Shown here: positions 53,801 through 64,000 of the stretch, one piece after another
Layout: every line of letters begins with the position of its first letter
Numbering within the stretch: the first letter of the stretch is position 1
Origin: Strobilurus pachycystidiatus
Taxonomy: Eukaryota > Basidiomycota > Agaricomycetes > Agaricales > Physalacriaceae
DNA length: 64,000 bases
Reading direction: 5' to 3'
Assembly (NCBI GenBank): GCA_019915135.1
Contig: JAHLMK010000014.1
Coordinates: forward strand, 1,116,001-1,180,000
Position numbers and translations under genes: made by a program
Notes under the pieces: model-generated
Database searches by the model: none
Told to the model about the DNA's origin: nothing
What the model saw: the letters and a program-made list of their open reading frames with translations, nothing else

Positions 53801-56800
53801 TTAAGTAGTTTTTGCAATTCTATCCAGTGCTTTCCCGACTCCGCGACTGATACGCCTAAGCCTAGAGAAGAATGTCTCTCCTAAAGCAATAGGATCCCTT
53901 CTGGCCACAAAGGGTATTACTCGAAATTGAGCAATCTTATCCCTCCAGATGGTGCCATCCAGTTCGCATACCACATAATTCCCTGCGGATGTCCTGGAAA
54001 TCACCGCAAAAGGTCCCATAAAGCGTTCTTTAAACTTGGCGTTCATTTCAGGAATCAGCTTCAATCCGGGTGTTCCGTACTAACACTAATTCACCTGTTT
54101 TGAATACATAACGCGGAATGCTGTTGTTGAATTCTTCCATGAACTTCTCCGCTGCCTTCTGTTTGTTCAGAAGGACTTTAGACTTTAACCTTGCCGTATC
54201 ACCTTTGTGTTTTATTAACTGCCTTGCTCGGAGTGCAACCAAATCCGAGTGCGATACAAGGTGATCTGGCATATCCACCAGCCAAGTAATCTCCACTAGG
54301 TCCATAGGCATTATAGGTTCACAGCCCGTTACAGCATGGAAGGGAGAAGTTCCTATACTCCTTTTGATAGTGATTCGTTCTGCCCATAGGACTTCGTGTA
54401 GATACTCCGGCCAATGTTCCGGATTTCCTTTACACACCTTAAAGAGTGACTGGCGAATATCCCAATGTCCTCTTTCGACTTTACCATTTGCCTGTTTGTT
54501 ATAGGCGGTAATTAGGATACCCGTGATACCATATTTCTCCTCTATGTGTCTAAGGGCTTTCTTGATAGCCGGACCATTGTCCGTTACAATCTCCTTGATG
54601 CAGCCCCAGCGGCAGAGAATGTCCTCAAAGATCCATTCTCCTAGTGTTTCCGCTGTTTCATCTCGGAGAGCTTTGGCTTCTGGCCAACCTGTCAGACCAC
54701 ACCTTGTCACGGTAACAGCGTTGAACCCAGCCCACTTGGACGGTTGTTTCTTTTTGGCTGAATGTTCCCCGGCCTTGGGCATTCGGAAGGTGTCTATGTA
54801 GGCCCTTTCGAATATCCCAGGTGTAGAGGTGATGGTTGGCGCTATCTTTATGTTTCGTTTCTGTCTCTTTTGGCATATAAGGCAAGATCGCACATACCAC
54901 CGTATGTCTACCTCCATCCCTGGCCACCAGAACCATTTGGTAAGTAGCTGAAGCACCGAGTACTGACCTTTATGACCAGCTCTGTCATGCATAGCTTTGC
55001 AAATCGGAATCCGTTCCTTCGGTAGGAGTACACGGCGGAGATTTCCATCTAAGTGAGACCTATATAGTTTCTCGTGTCTGATTGAAAAGTCCTGACTCCA
55101 TCTTTCGAAGTCTTCATCCTTCTGGACTTTACTCCCGACCAAGTGTGGCTGGAGATCCGGCAACCTACTTTCCCAAAGGCGTTCTCGCTTGCTCTTTACT
55201 AAGCTAGGGAACTCCTCGATCTCCATCCACTCCTCAATGTCCTTGATACCAGTTAGCGCGGAGGTCCTGATCGCCTTAGATACTTTCATATGCTTTGGCA
55301 AGGGACTTCTAGCTATTTCCTGACTGTAGCCTCCCCTAGTATCGATATCATATCTGAATGTCTCAAACTCCAGAGGTTTGTCTTCGGTCGGAAGGTCCTC
55401 AGGTTCTTGATATTCAAAGCTATTGATTCGATCGTCCTCATCCCCTTGAGCGGGTCTGGGTATTACTTCGTCGTTCTCCGAAGCAGGACGGCGGCTAAGA
55501 CCGTCTGGACCATGGACTTTTCCTGGTACGTGTATAAGCTTGAAATGGTACATCAAAATCTCCTCTGCCCATCTTTGTAGGTTGGCATTGGCTAGGGAGT
55601 CAATATTCGACAGCATCCCTTTGATGTACTTAGCATCTGTTTCAATCTCTAGTTTTCTACAACCTAGGAGATAGTACTTACACGCGGACAATGCCCGGAA
55701 CAGGCCAAACAATTCCCTCTTCGCTTGGGAGTACCTGGCTTCTCGGTCGTTGAGCGTTAAGGACATGAACTTGGCATAGTATCTTTTCTTTGGGTCATCC
55801 GGATCTACTTGGGATAGGTAATATCCTACCGCTTGGTAAGAAGTATCTACCGACAAGGTGATTGGAGTTGACCATTCGTAATTCAAGGGTTTTAGCATCG
55901 GACAAGTCCTAACTGCTTCCTTGAGGAGGTCCATACTAGCTTGTTCAATATCCGTCCATTGAAACTTCGTTATGTCCTTAGTCAACCGGGTAAGAGGTAA
56001 GGCTTTCTTCGAGTAGTCTTTCACGAAGGCCCTGAAGATCCCCGCGGTCCCTAGGAAAGCTCTAACTTCGGTCAGTGCCTTACAAGGTGGCCAATCAGAA
56101 ATCACCTTAACTCTTTCTTCTGCCGGTTTCCTTCCTTCATAAGTGCAGACATGTCCTACGACTACTATTTCTTCCGCACATATGATGGCTTTATGTCCAG
56201 AAAAGGTACCTCCGGCATATTTCATTCGTTGTATAATACGATTCATATTTAGAAGGTGTTCCCAGACAAAGCGCCTAACTTCTGGATGCCCCGGAAGCGT
56301 TTCATAACTTCCATCCGGCTGTACATATCTAGTGGCTGGGCCACGGACAGGTACATCATCAATGTAAGGTCTTGTGAACGCCGGTATCTCATCCATTAGA
56401 ATGGTTGTAACATCGTCGTGAAAGATCGGAACCGAATTGGTCCATCCCATAGGTAAAGTCTTTAATCGTAAAGCACCATAAGGTGTTGAGAAGGTAGTCA
56501 TATCGCGAGAGGCAGTGGCTAGTAGCCGTTCATCATACCCGACATACAAGTCCAGTGTACCTCTACAGGCTCTGCCTGCGAACGCTTCGGCCAACTCTTC
56601 TGTAGCAGGAGGCAACCCCGAATGTGCGATGGTTACCGCGTTAAGGGGTTCCAGGCTATGCACCAAGCGGAGTTTCTTTCCATCCTTTTTCACTACACAG
56701 AACCACCTTGAGCGATATGAAGAGTTCGAAGGTTCATATACGCCTGAGTCTAGTTTGTGCTTGATTATCTTACAGACTTCATCGTAGATTCCCGGGGGTA

Positions 56801-57647
56801 TAGGTATGTTCCTTAACACCCACGGAGTATATGGAATAACGGGTATATCGACAGGTGGAAAGTACTCTGGGTCAAAATGTCCTTTTTCCATTTCCTCCCA
56901 GGCGAATCCCGCATTCTGTCCACACATAAGTTGGTCTACAATTCGTCTTTCCACCGAGGTCAGAAAATCTCCAGGGTGATCCGCTTGTAGTTGTTCACGT
57001 CTTTCCGCGGTATACCTCCCAGTCGGTACGAAGGGCGGGGGATCTGGACTGAGTTCCGGCATTCCTGCTAGAGGATCGCCTTTGATATGTCGTTTGATCC
57101 TGAATTCTTCGGGTAGAGTCCCCAGATGGGCTTTGGTTTTCAGCGCCATTGGTTTATACTTTTTCCCGGCGAACACGCCTCGTACTGGCCGTTGACTTTC
57201 CAGCTCCAGGAACTTGTCCTGTGCTTCCGTCACATAATCTTTAGGTAGCGTCACTGAAAGTCCTGAGAATGATTTGTGCAACTCCTGTGGTACCCCATAG
57301 AAGAGATTCATGGTTACTGTGGCGTGGGACTTAGTTCGTTCTTGATCTTCGGCAATTCCCTTTATGTTAAACACCTTTCGAAATCCTTGTACCTTGGTTG
57401 TGTTGATTTCTTTCAATAAACCCCGAGGCGTTACCAGGCTAGCTGGGACGGTTCCCGGCACCGTAGAGGCTTTCATAAAGGCATGTTGTTTCCTAAGGCT
57501 TTTTGCCGCCTTGTCTATGTATGCAGGAGATTTCTTCAGGTAGAGGGAGGTTAAGGCCCCTTCTCGGAAGTGTGCTTCATTTTCTCCTGGTACCCATGTT
57601 TGCTTGACTTCTACATTACCATTAGGTGATCTTTCCAGGATCAACAC
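53801..57647 (-). pseudogene. pol: Ty3/Gypsy Pol of outer element, frameshifted near its end
   Basis: About 1199 residues are open (54048-57647). RT has the YIDDVPV active site near residue 426; RNase H has LSVDTS near 597; integrase has HDRAGH with CLIC zinc ligands near 885-927 and catalytic D (YIDTFRM), D (VTDNGPA) and E (VERGHW). The frame breaks at about 54050-54064 (LVRNTRIE), and the GPY-type tail (ERFMGPFAVISRT) continues in another frame to 53801. A one-base indel explains this. It is close in architecture to the inner pol but clearly diverged, so the two are separate lineages of one clade. The entry from the protease also needs a frame change at 57650-57670. Confidence 0.88.
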
Positions 57648-57667
57648 CGCCTCTCCGTAGGCGTTTC

Positions 57668-58318
57668 CTACTTCCTTGAGTCCAGGTGAAAACCCTGTTG
57701 CCCCGGTGGTAACATATGTCTAGGTATTTGTCCTCGTCGGTACGACGGTATGGTCAACTTCTTGCCGTTGGTATTATCGGTCAGGGTTCCCAAGGCGTTT
57801 CCATTGGACAAGTTCGTAATTACCAGGTTGGATACAATCTCGAATGGTCTACCTAATAGGACTTCATAGGCGGGGTCCTCCAGAACATGTAACTGGAGGT
57901 AGTACACAATCCCTTCGAAGTCGAAGGGTACATTGCGGGCTAACCCAAGTGTACTAGTCCGTCCTTTATCCGCGCTTTCCATGGTTATTTTGAAGTTCGG
58001 ATCATAAGAAACCCCTAGTTCTAACGCAGCTTTCAGCGAGATTGAGGCGATTTGAGAACCCCCGTCAATGAGACTTTCCTTCTTTCCGTTGCGGTTTATC
58101 ATAGGCCAGAAAGTCCTTAGATCAGCGTTCTCTGGTGCAATGTTTCCCGTAGCCATGTGGAATGGTCCAGTATATTGCCCTCCAGTGAGGTTTATGAACT
58201 GTTCCACCGCATCGTGAACTACAATTCCTCCAATCGGCAAGTTGTCTCGTGCTTGTAAGTTAACTGAGTATAACTCCGGTTGGTAGTCGTCTTGTACCGT
58301 TTCGGTCAATTCCTCCTG
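57668..58318 (-). CDS. pro: Retroviral-type aspartic protease, outer element
   Basis: About 213 residues. The active-site motif is LIDGGSQIAS, with D-G-G in place of the usual D-T/S-G, followed by YEVLLGRPFE at the expected spacing. A single in-frame TAA at 58319-58321 separates it from the preceding frame. That is either a lesion or a readthrough point; the sequence after it is TAACAGGAGG on the minus strand. G in place of T/S at the second position also occurs in active fungal elements of this type, so activity cannot be excluded. Confidence 0.75.
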   Translation of the reverse strand, partial: QEELTETVQDDYQPELYSVNLQARDNLPIGGIVVHDAVEQFINLTGGQYTGPFHMATGNIAPENADLRTFWPMINRNGKKESLIDGGSQIASISLKAALELGVSYDPNFKITMESADKGRTSTLGLARNVPFDFEGIVYYLQLHVLEDPAYEVLLGRPFEIVSNLVITNLSNGNALGTLTDNTNGKKLTIPSYRRGQIPRHMLPPGQQGFHLDSRK

Positions 58319-58843
58319 TTAGAGTACCGAAACCGGCGCATTTCGTTTTCTAATGAAGTCCGATATGCTTTGCTGCCACGGAGGATTTGTTGCTAAAAGA
58401 GCTTCCGGAAGTAAGAACTTCCATGCTTCTCTCCAGCTCGGATTCTTGTGTAGCAATTCTTCCGCTAAGCTGCGGCGTTGGAAACTTTTGACCTTCTGCT
58501 GAGGGTGTAAGGTCTTCTGGTTCGTTGGTGTACTCGAAGGTAGAGTTGAATCTACCTTAGACTGCGCTGCAGGCGCGGGTTCTTCCATAGCCAGAATCTC
58601 TTCAAGAATTTCCTGATCCACTGGAGGTATTTCTTGAGTGACTTCGGGTTTGGTGAAGGTTACCTTTGGCGATACCGGGGCTTTAGGAGGTATTACCACG
58701 GAGACCCGGTCCCGAGGCCAAGGTATTTTTGTCTTTTCCGGTGTTGAAACCGGTTTGGAATGATTATCTTTATTACTTTGTCGAGTTTGAACAGTCAATT
58801 GGCTCTCCGGAGGAGTCTGTGCACTAGGCACTCCTTCCTTCAT
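58319..58843 (-). CDS. Second frame of Gag region, outer element, 174 aa
   Basis: Its ATG (58843-58841) overlaps the gag stop by one base (TGATG on the minus strand), a termination-reinitiation arrangement. The product is proline/lysine-rich (PWPRDRVSVVIPPKAPVSPK), then acidic, then helical (RRSLAEELLHKNPSWREAWK), in the position of the DUF4100-like linker of related elements. It ends at TAA 58319-58321. Confidence 0.6.
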   Translation of the reverse strand: MKEGVPSAQTPPESQLTVQTRQSNKDNHSKPVSTPEKTKIPWPRDRVSVVIPPKAPVSPKVTFTKPEVTQEIPPVDQEILEEILAMEEPAPAAQSKVDSTLPSSTPTNQKTLHPQQKVKSFQRRSLAEELLHKNPSWREAWKFLLPEALLATNPPWQQSISDFIRKRNAPVSVL

Positions 58844-60204
58844 CAAGCCTTGCCGAAACCCGAAAATGGTTCACTACTGAACTCGCTTTCCTGGGGAGTC
58901 ATTTGCATATATACCGAGGGATCCGGCGCGAATTCATCTTCTTGGGATTGGAACGCGGAGACCTTGGTTGCATTTTCTTGTTGGTATTTTTGTACCTGTT
59001 CCCAAGGACTTAGCGGTTGCTTCGCATTGGTCCTTTGAATGGGCTGTCCATTCTGTAAGTGGTATATGTTTGTCCCCCCTGGTTTGAATATATGACCTTG
59101 GGTTTCACACATTTCTTTTACCGGACAATTGGCGATTATATGCCCCACATCCCGGCAGAAATAACATCTTCCATCGTTTACTACAAACTTGTTGCCTGGA
59201 GGAATCGCACCTTGCGGAGTCTTATAGATCCCGTTAGGCAGATTGGTCGGAAGCGAGACGCCATTCATTGGAGTTTGTAAATACACACTAGGTGTTTCTT
59301 GTACATAGCCTTGTGAACGCAGACCTTGAATGTTGGTCCTCTGCAGACTCTCCAGGACTGCCGTCAAGAGTTTCTGATCATTCTTTCTAGATTCCTCTCG
59401 ATCTTTCTCTCCTTTCTGGATAACGTCCTGGAGCGAGGCTATACGGTTCAGGTATTTGTCCAGCTCTTCGGTTTTGACACGCGAAGTGGGCATAGGAACT
59501 AAGTCCCTGGAAAATGCGTTCGTGGTTGGGGGACCAGATACCCATTTGTCCGTGAGGAAGTAATTGGAGACTGCCTTGGCTACTTGATCCAAGGTAAAGT
59601 CATACGTTGGAGTAGTTCCAGCGACTGCTGTCTTTAACACTTCCTGCCTTAGATCTCCTAGGACATTGTGCCAGATTCCCTCCGTAAGGGAGGACTTTAT
59701 ATACTCAATGGCACCTTTGTTGGTTACCTCTCCACTCTGAATCAAAGCTTCCAGAATATGGAGCACTTCGCGCGAGAACGCTTCCCAATACTGTTTGTTA
59801 TTAACAGGCCGGGAGATGTAAGGTTCCAAAGCGTCCTTGAGGTCGCTAGGGACATACTCCGGATCGTTCTTACCCTTTGAGTAGGAGGCTAAAATTGATT
59901 CCTTGAAGTCTGCCCAAACACCTTTTGCATAGTCTGCATGTCGGTGCCAGCGTTTCCTCTGTTCATGGCCTGCGTAGAAGGCAGCCATCTCCATTTTGGT
60001 TCCTTGTTCCTTGACGTTCGAGACATCGAAGATCCAGTCACAAGTCGCGAAGAATTCCCTAATATCTTCTCCAGTTTTGCCTTTGCATTTGGGGGCGTTG
60101 TTGGAGAAAGGTATGGGAACCTTTTTGTCCTTGATTTCTGCTTTTGCCTCATCACTGAGTTCGTCAGAAGGGATTAACTTTCTAACGGCAGCCATTGCGG
60201 GCAT
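58843..60204 (-). CDS. gag: Ty3/Gypsy Gag, outer element, 453 aa
   Basis: It starts MPAMAAVRKLIPSDELSDE. Capsid-like helices follow (KTGEDIREFFATCDWIF, YWEAFSREVLHILEALI) and then the CCHC knuckle CYFCRDVGHIIANC near residue 345. The frame is open a further 480 nt upstream (to 60688) and encodes a plausible proline/serine-rich stretch (PPPPKAKPVIAGSSSPTN) but contains no ATG before 60204. The true N-terminus may therefore be longer through an upstream exon or a non-AUG start. Confidence 0.82.
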   Translation of the reverse strand: MPAMAAVRKLIPSDELSDEAKAEIKDKKVPIPFSNNAPKCKGKTGEDIREFFATCDWIFDVSNVKEQGTKMEMAAFYAGHEQRKRWHRHADYAKGVWADFKESILASYSKGKNDPEYVPSDLKDALEPYISRPVNNKQYWEAFSREVLHILEALIQSGEVTNKGAIEYIKSSLTEGIWHNVLGDLRQEVLKTAVAGTTPTYDFTLDQVAKAVSNYFLTDKWVSGPPTTNAFSRDLVPMPTSRVKTEELDKYLNRIASLQDVIQKGEKDREESRKNDQKLLTAVLESLQRTNIQGLRSQGYVQETPSVYLQTPMNGVSLPTNLPNGIYKTPQGAIPPGNKFVVNDGRCYFCRDVGHIIANCPVKEMCETQGHIFKPGGTNIYHLQNGQPIQRTNAKQPLSPWEQVQKYQQENATKVSAFQSQEDEFAPDPSVYMQMTPQESEFSSEPFSGFGKA

Positions 60205-60749
60205 AGTGTTGGTTCGTGGGTTGGAGTTTCCAAAGTTAATAAACGTAGGAATCGGTGGTAAACTGTCGTCGTCTTCTAAACTAGTTAGAGGACTTCCAAA
60301 AGGTGTGGAGTTCGTAGAACTAGGCGAGATTTCGGAGGCTGAAGATCGCCTTTGGCTGGTAGTAGCTCGCGAAGGTGTTTCAGGATCTGAAGTAGCTCTT
60401 CTCCTAGTAGATGCTTGGGGCGTCGGTGGTACTTTTGTTCCACGTTTCGACTTTTTGGACTTTGGTGTTGACGGGTTCGCTAAACGCCTTTGAGCTGCAG
60501 CAACTTCTTGGGGAGTTCCGTTGAAGAGAGATCCGGCTGTAGGTCGTTTGGTTCGAAGCCGACTTGCTATCCCAGAGTTTGTAGGACTTGATGATCCTGC
60601 AATGACTGGTTTTGCTTTTGGTGGTGGCGGGTTTGCTTGGTTCTGACTGTTGGTATAACGTTCAGAGTTCCTAGCAGCCAGGTCGTTGTTTGGAATTTAA
60701 GACTTCGCAGATGCCTTGGTAGGTTTCGTTGAAATCAAAATATATCACC

Positions 60750-60767
60750 CCCTCGCGGTGGGCTCCA
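60750..60767 (-). promoter_or_regulatory. Primer binding site, outer element
   Basis: Minus strand TGGAGCCCACCGCGAGGG begins 5 nt inside the 5' LTR. Identical 18-mer to the inner element (46593-46610). Confidence 0.75.
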
Positions 60768-60772
60768 AAATA

Positions 60773-62468
60773 TGATATGCACGTTCGAAATAGACCTCTA
60801 AAAAGGGACTATGAAATCTATCCTATCTATCCTTATATCTCACTAATACTCCTTGTGGGAGCGAGGCTGGTGTAGTTGTTCAAGGGAACAAGTACTTTTG
60901 GTATTGGAACAATAGAGATGTATTCCGAACTTGCGTTCGAGTAGTTTTAGGGGGTGTAGGGAGATTGATTCACAAAGTCGAACAAGATAATCTGAAAGTC
61001 GTAGGCCGAAGTCACAACGTACGGAGACCTTAAACAGCGCGAGGCAATGTAGCTCCTTCTTATTGATCGTTCTTTTGTACAAGGTGATTGTCTTATGGTA
61101 GGCCGCTACCGTAGGTGTTTAGGCTACTGGACTGCTACCAAGTAAGGCAATTTCCTTGTCCTTAAACCAAACTTCTAGTGTCTTGGACTGGGACCAAAGA
61201 TTCCGTAAGGTGTTTCAGACGATAAACAACACTCGTTCAAACTCAACTAAACTCCTCAAAGGTGAATACTTCACAACAGAGCGTGATTGCAAGGCAGAAC
61301 TACTTGCAAACCCGGCCTTCTAACGAACACAAGGGTCTAACGCCAAGTGGTGTCGTTTAGTATTGTCTTAGTGACTTGGAGGATAGGAACCGATGAGTTC
61401 TTCAAGGAGTTTGCTAACACCTGATATCGCCTAAATGGTTCTAAGGTCTTTTTGGGGCTTTCAAGGTCTTTTGGGTTCTCTCAAATTCAGAGTAAGTTGA
61501 GTCGAAACTCGAGTTAGATTCACTACAGCGACTGCGTATTACTAGCGGATACTGTGGGGGCACTAAGCTGCCTATCTACTGGCGCTTTCTGGCCTTTTAT
61601 ACTATTCCTACTATTCTGTACTGTAAGCAGGTTTACTACCTGTCGGGCCTCTCGGAGGTCGAGTCATTCTGTACTAGCGTCCTGATTGGCTATCCCTGTT
61701 CGAAACAGCCGACCCGGGAGAAGACTGAACACTTGGTCAGCGCCAAGTGCGCCACACCACCGATCTGGCTCTTCCTTAAGTCTATTTCTGTCTCCCGAGG
61801 TTCCGCTTGTCTTGGCAAAACTCCTTAATGAGTTCTTTCGTGTCTTTAGGCGTTGGTTGGGTTTATCCTTAGCGCTTGGAAGGTGATTCGTTTTCGACAA
61901 CTCAGTGACGCCACATCAATATGTGAGTTCCAGTGAGGTACAAGGTCCATGATCGGGCCTTTTAGCCAGGTCTATCTTTAGTGATCGGCGGCGGCGGATC
62001 GAAGTCCGTTTTCTTTGGTGCGGGGCGTCGGAGCGGAGATCACTATTCCGAAGGCGCCATGGCCCGGAAGAGAGATCTTCTCCTTGATCTATTCTTAGTC
62101 GCGCGAGTTCTGACTTAGCACGAGTAAACTCCTTGAGCCTTCTTGGTAGAGTATCTCCTGCCTGGGTACTTTCCGCAGTGCTATTTCTGGTAGGCACTTG
62201 TCGTTGCATGACCGACACGGTTGAATGAACTCCTGGTTTTAAGAGTACAACGCTTGGATAATGATATTCGGAGTTAAGGAGTATGATTGGTCGATCATAC
62301 CGCGTCCTAAAGGCGCGTATCCCTTAGTCCTGGAGACTTGCCTGCGTTAAGGTAGTTTCTCCGTGTGTCTCTCTGGTCGTTGTGCTGTGACTGGAAGTCC
62401 TGGCATAGACTCCTACAGGAATCACAAAATTCCCTGGTTCTGGCACTAGGATTCTACAATGCGTATCA
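60773..62468 (-). repeat. Outer element LTR, right copy (5' in element orientation)
   Basis: 1696 bp, TGATATGC...GCGTATCA, uninterrupted. It shows the pre-insertion sequence GTCGGAGCGGAGATCAC (62027-62043) that the inner element split in the other LTR. Confidence 0.94.
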
Positions 62469-62472
62469 ACGC

Positions 62473-64000
62473 GGTAGAACATGAATGTCTTTGAGGCCCG
62501 TTGGCCCGTTCCGTGCATTCTCGTCAGAATCAGATAAGGTGCGGTTGTCGACAACTTGATCTTTGGAAGACTTCGCACAATGATGGCGTGGTTGATTAGT
62601 CGGTGTATATAGTATGCACTGGTGTAAGGTCAATCCAGTAGGCCAAAGGAAAGGGTGAACCACGCACGAAGATCCCAACAAGGCCGACCGCAAGACGCTG
62701 GTAAAACCAGCATGTAATACGCCGAGAAACGGTGTGATGAGACGGACAATCGAATGTCTACTTGAATCACTGATCCAAGACAGCATGACCAGTAGGACGT
62801 GGAGCTGGCAAGATGCGGGCCAAATGGATGATGTACGAGGATCTTAGAATGCGTGAGCAGGATTGAACCATCATAAGAATACATACAACGATCTGCCGAA
62901 CACACCGCGATGCGAGGCAGACTTGTAGCACTGGACGGGCACGATTGTGAGGCATACTGATACTCATTGCACAGTAGAATCATACAGAGATCAAAACCCC
63001 GGAACAGCGAACAGGAACTACAACTTACCGCATAATTAGTCGTTTCTACAGGCAGTGGATTGATTTTCAGTTGGTCAGATCAAGAGCTAGAGGACGAGGT
63101 CAGTCAGTACAACTACGGCGGTGAAGGACTGGTTTACATACCTTTGTGCCACAGCGCCGAGATTGGAGGCGTACAATTCACGCACTTTGAGCCATTTCTG
63201 GACTGCCGTCGGATAAGCAATGACATGGAAACTTATGTCGGTGACCACGGTAATTGAGCTTAGAAGATGAATGACATACCATGATGATAAGAACAAGACC
63301 CGCAGAGAGCGCTGACCCCAGCAATAGCAACGACACAAAGAAAGGTCAAGGGACTTTCTATATACATGACTGTCAATGTATACGACGGCCAGGAGACACC
63401 CGAGACGCACGCAACCAACTGGACTCGAGTTCGGCACAGAAGCGGTACAGAGCAGAGAGTAGCTCACCACTGTCGGAGCCTCGTACGCGCTACGAGCGCC
63501 TGTTTGCATGATGGAGCAAAGAGCATGCCGCCCGCCAGATATCCGAAATCACCTATAGGTGACCGATTAGCAACGAGAGAGTTAGAAGTCGAGTGTGACT
63601 GCTCACTCATATGGCGAATATTCCAGGGTGGACCGGATGATCTTGTGAGAGTGTGTATAGCTACCGGGAATGAATCACAACTAAAGACGCGTCCAGAATG
63701 TCCTTTGCCCCGCCCTGCTTGTTGTCTTGCGGCGCAATGCATACTGTACATCACGCCGCGGTTAACAACAAGTTTGATGACTGGCAGCGCGTGGGATCCG
63801 CTCCCTCATGCCAATGGTGCTTGAAGACATGTTCATGACGCATGCGGATGCTTTGAGTGTTCCGGTGCCGCTAGAGGGGATTGTGGGATAGATGACGGTA
63901 GCTGGTTGACTCCCTGGAAAGGCTCGGTGGTTGTGTTTCACCAAAGAACACCAAATGGTCCAGGATGGGAGCCCGGAGAAGGGACTCAGGGAGTTAGGGA
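62473..64000. other. Host flank, no supportable gene
   Basis: Host sequence resumes after the ACGC duplication. Short minus-strand frames (62466-63509) contain hydrophobic patches, for example SPLTFLCVVAIAGVSALCG near 63310-63370, that could be exons of a membrane-protein gene. I could not assemble them into one with consistent splice sites. Confidence 0.4.

Larger units (their letters stand above)
30688..62468 (-). mobile_element. Giant Ty3/Gypsy LTR retrotransposon (outer), about 16.6 kb without its insert
   Basis: LTRs of 1695/1696 bp begin TGATA and end TATCA. The target duplication is ACGC (30684-30687 and 62469-62472). The left LTR is split by the inner element (30688-31950 plus 47112-47543); the right LTR is 60773-62468. 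The LTRs differ at about nine or ten sites (roughly 0.5%), for example a one-base A insertion near 61310. gag, protease and pol lie on the minus strand. The internal 13.2 kb is about twice the usual Gypsy length because of three additional genes at 47741-53438. Confidence 0.93.

Noticed and set aside
60205..60688. Extending Gag upstream to 60688
   Set aside because: The frame is open but has no ATG; kept as a remark on the gag entry rather than a coding call.
62466..63509. Possible membrane-protein gene on the minus strand
   Set aside because: Hydrophobic patches exist but I could not find a set of splice sites giving a continuous, family-like protein.
1..64000. CRISPR arrays, bacterial operons, riboswitches
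   Set aside because: Spliced genes, fungal families and LTR elements show a eukaryotic chromosome; the only short regular repeats (91-176) lack spacers.

Overview
The window reads as a chromosome segment of a filamentous basidiomycete, most likely an agaricomycete. The genes carry many short GT-AG introns of about 50 nt. The recognisable families are typical of mushroom-forming fungi: a lineage-specific multi-pass membrane protein, Zn2Cys6, DUF6699-like, DUF6535-like, MYND and F-box proteins, and a P-loop ATPase with a DEAH-type Walker B. Exon structures below were worked out by hand from reading frames and splice sites. All family names come from sequence patterns, not from a database search.

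Layout. 1-4100 is gene-poor, with a minisatellite and a degenerate 656-bp tandem array. 4.1-19.5 kb is ordinary genic DNA: an 11-exon membrane protein (-), a small conserved two-exon gene (-), a nine-exon Zn2Cys6 regulator with a 13-nt exon (+), a DUF6699-like gene (+) ending 2 bp from the convergent DUF6535-like gene (-), a MYND-finger gene (+) and an F-box gene (+). 19.9-23.1 kb is a HerA/FtsK-like P-loop ATPase gene (-) with three lesions, followed by an intron-containing tRNA-Cys and, 53 bp further on, an 846-bp hAT-type non-autonomous element with an 8-bp target duplication.

24.97-62.47 kb is almost wholly LTR retrotransposon. (1) A 4.85-kb element (24970-29818) has 1091-bp LTRs with no difference seen and a TTGTC duplication. 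It has no polymerase; it carries a mini-gag with a CCHC knuckle and, on the opposite strand, a three-exon 450-aa gene. (2) A roughly 16.6-kb Ty3/Gypsy element (30688-62468, ACGC duplication) has LTRs differing at about nine or ten sites and a frameshifted pol. (3) Inside one LTR of (2) sits a younger 15.2-kb Ty3/Gypsy element (31951-47107, GCGG duplication) whose 491-bp LTRs look identical and whose pol is open.

The part that looks undescribed is the cargo of the two giant Gypsy elements. The outer one holds two multi-exon genes antisense to gag-pol, each behind a copy of the same 12-bp core promoter TATAAAAACGCC, plus a sense two-exon gene for a 718-aa protein with a six-cysteine cluster and basic nuclear-type segments. 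The inner one has about 5.8 kb inserted between protease and reverse transcriptase. That segment encodes at least five diverged copies of a roughly 50-residue module with a core like SG[VI]I[LF]DA. The inner element also has a spliced 327-aa gene downstream of pol. The small element repeats the plan in miniature. Antisense orientation would keep the introns of the antisense genes from being spliced out of the genomic RNA; the sense-strand genes also keep introns, which needs another explanation.
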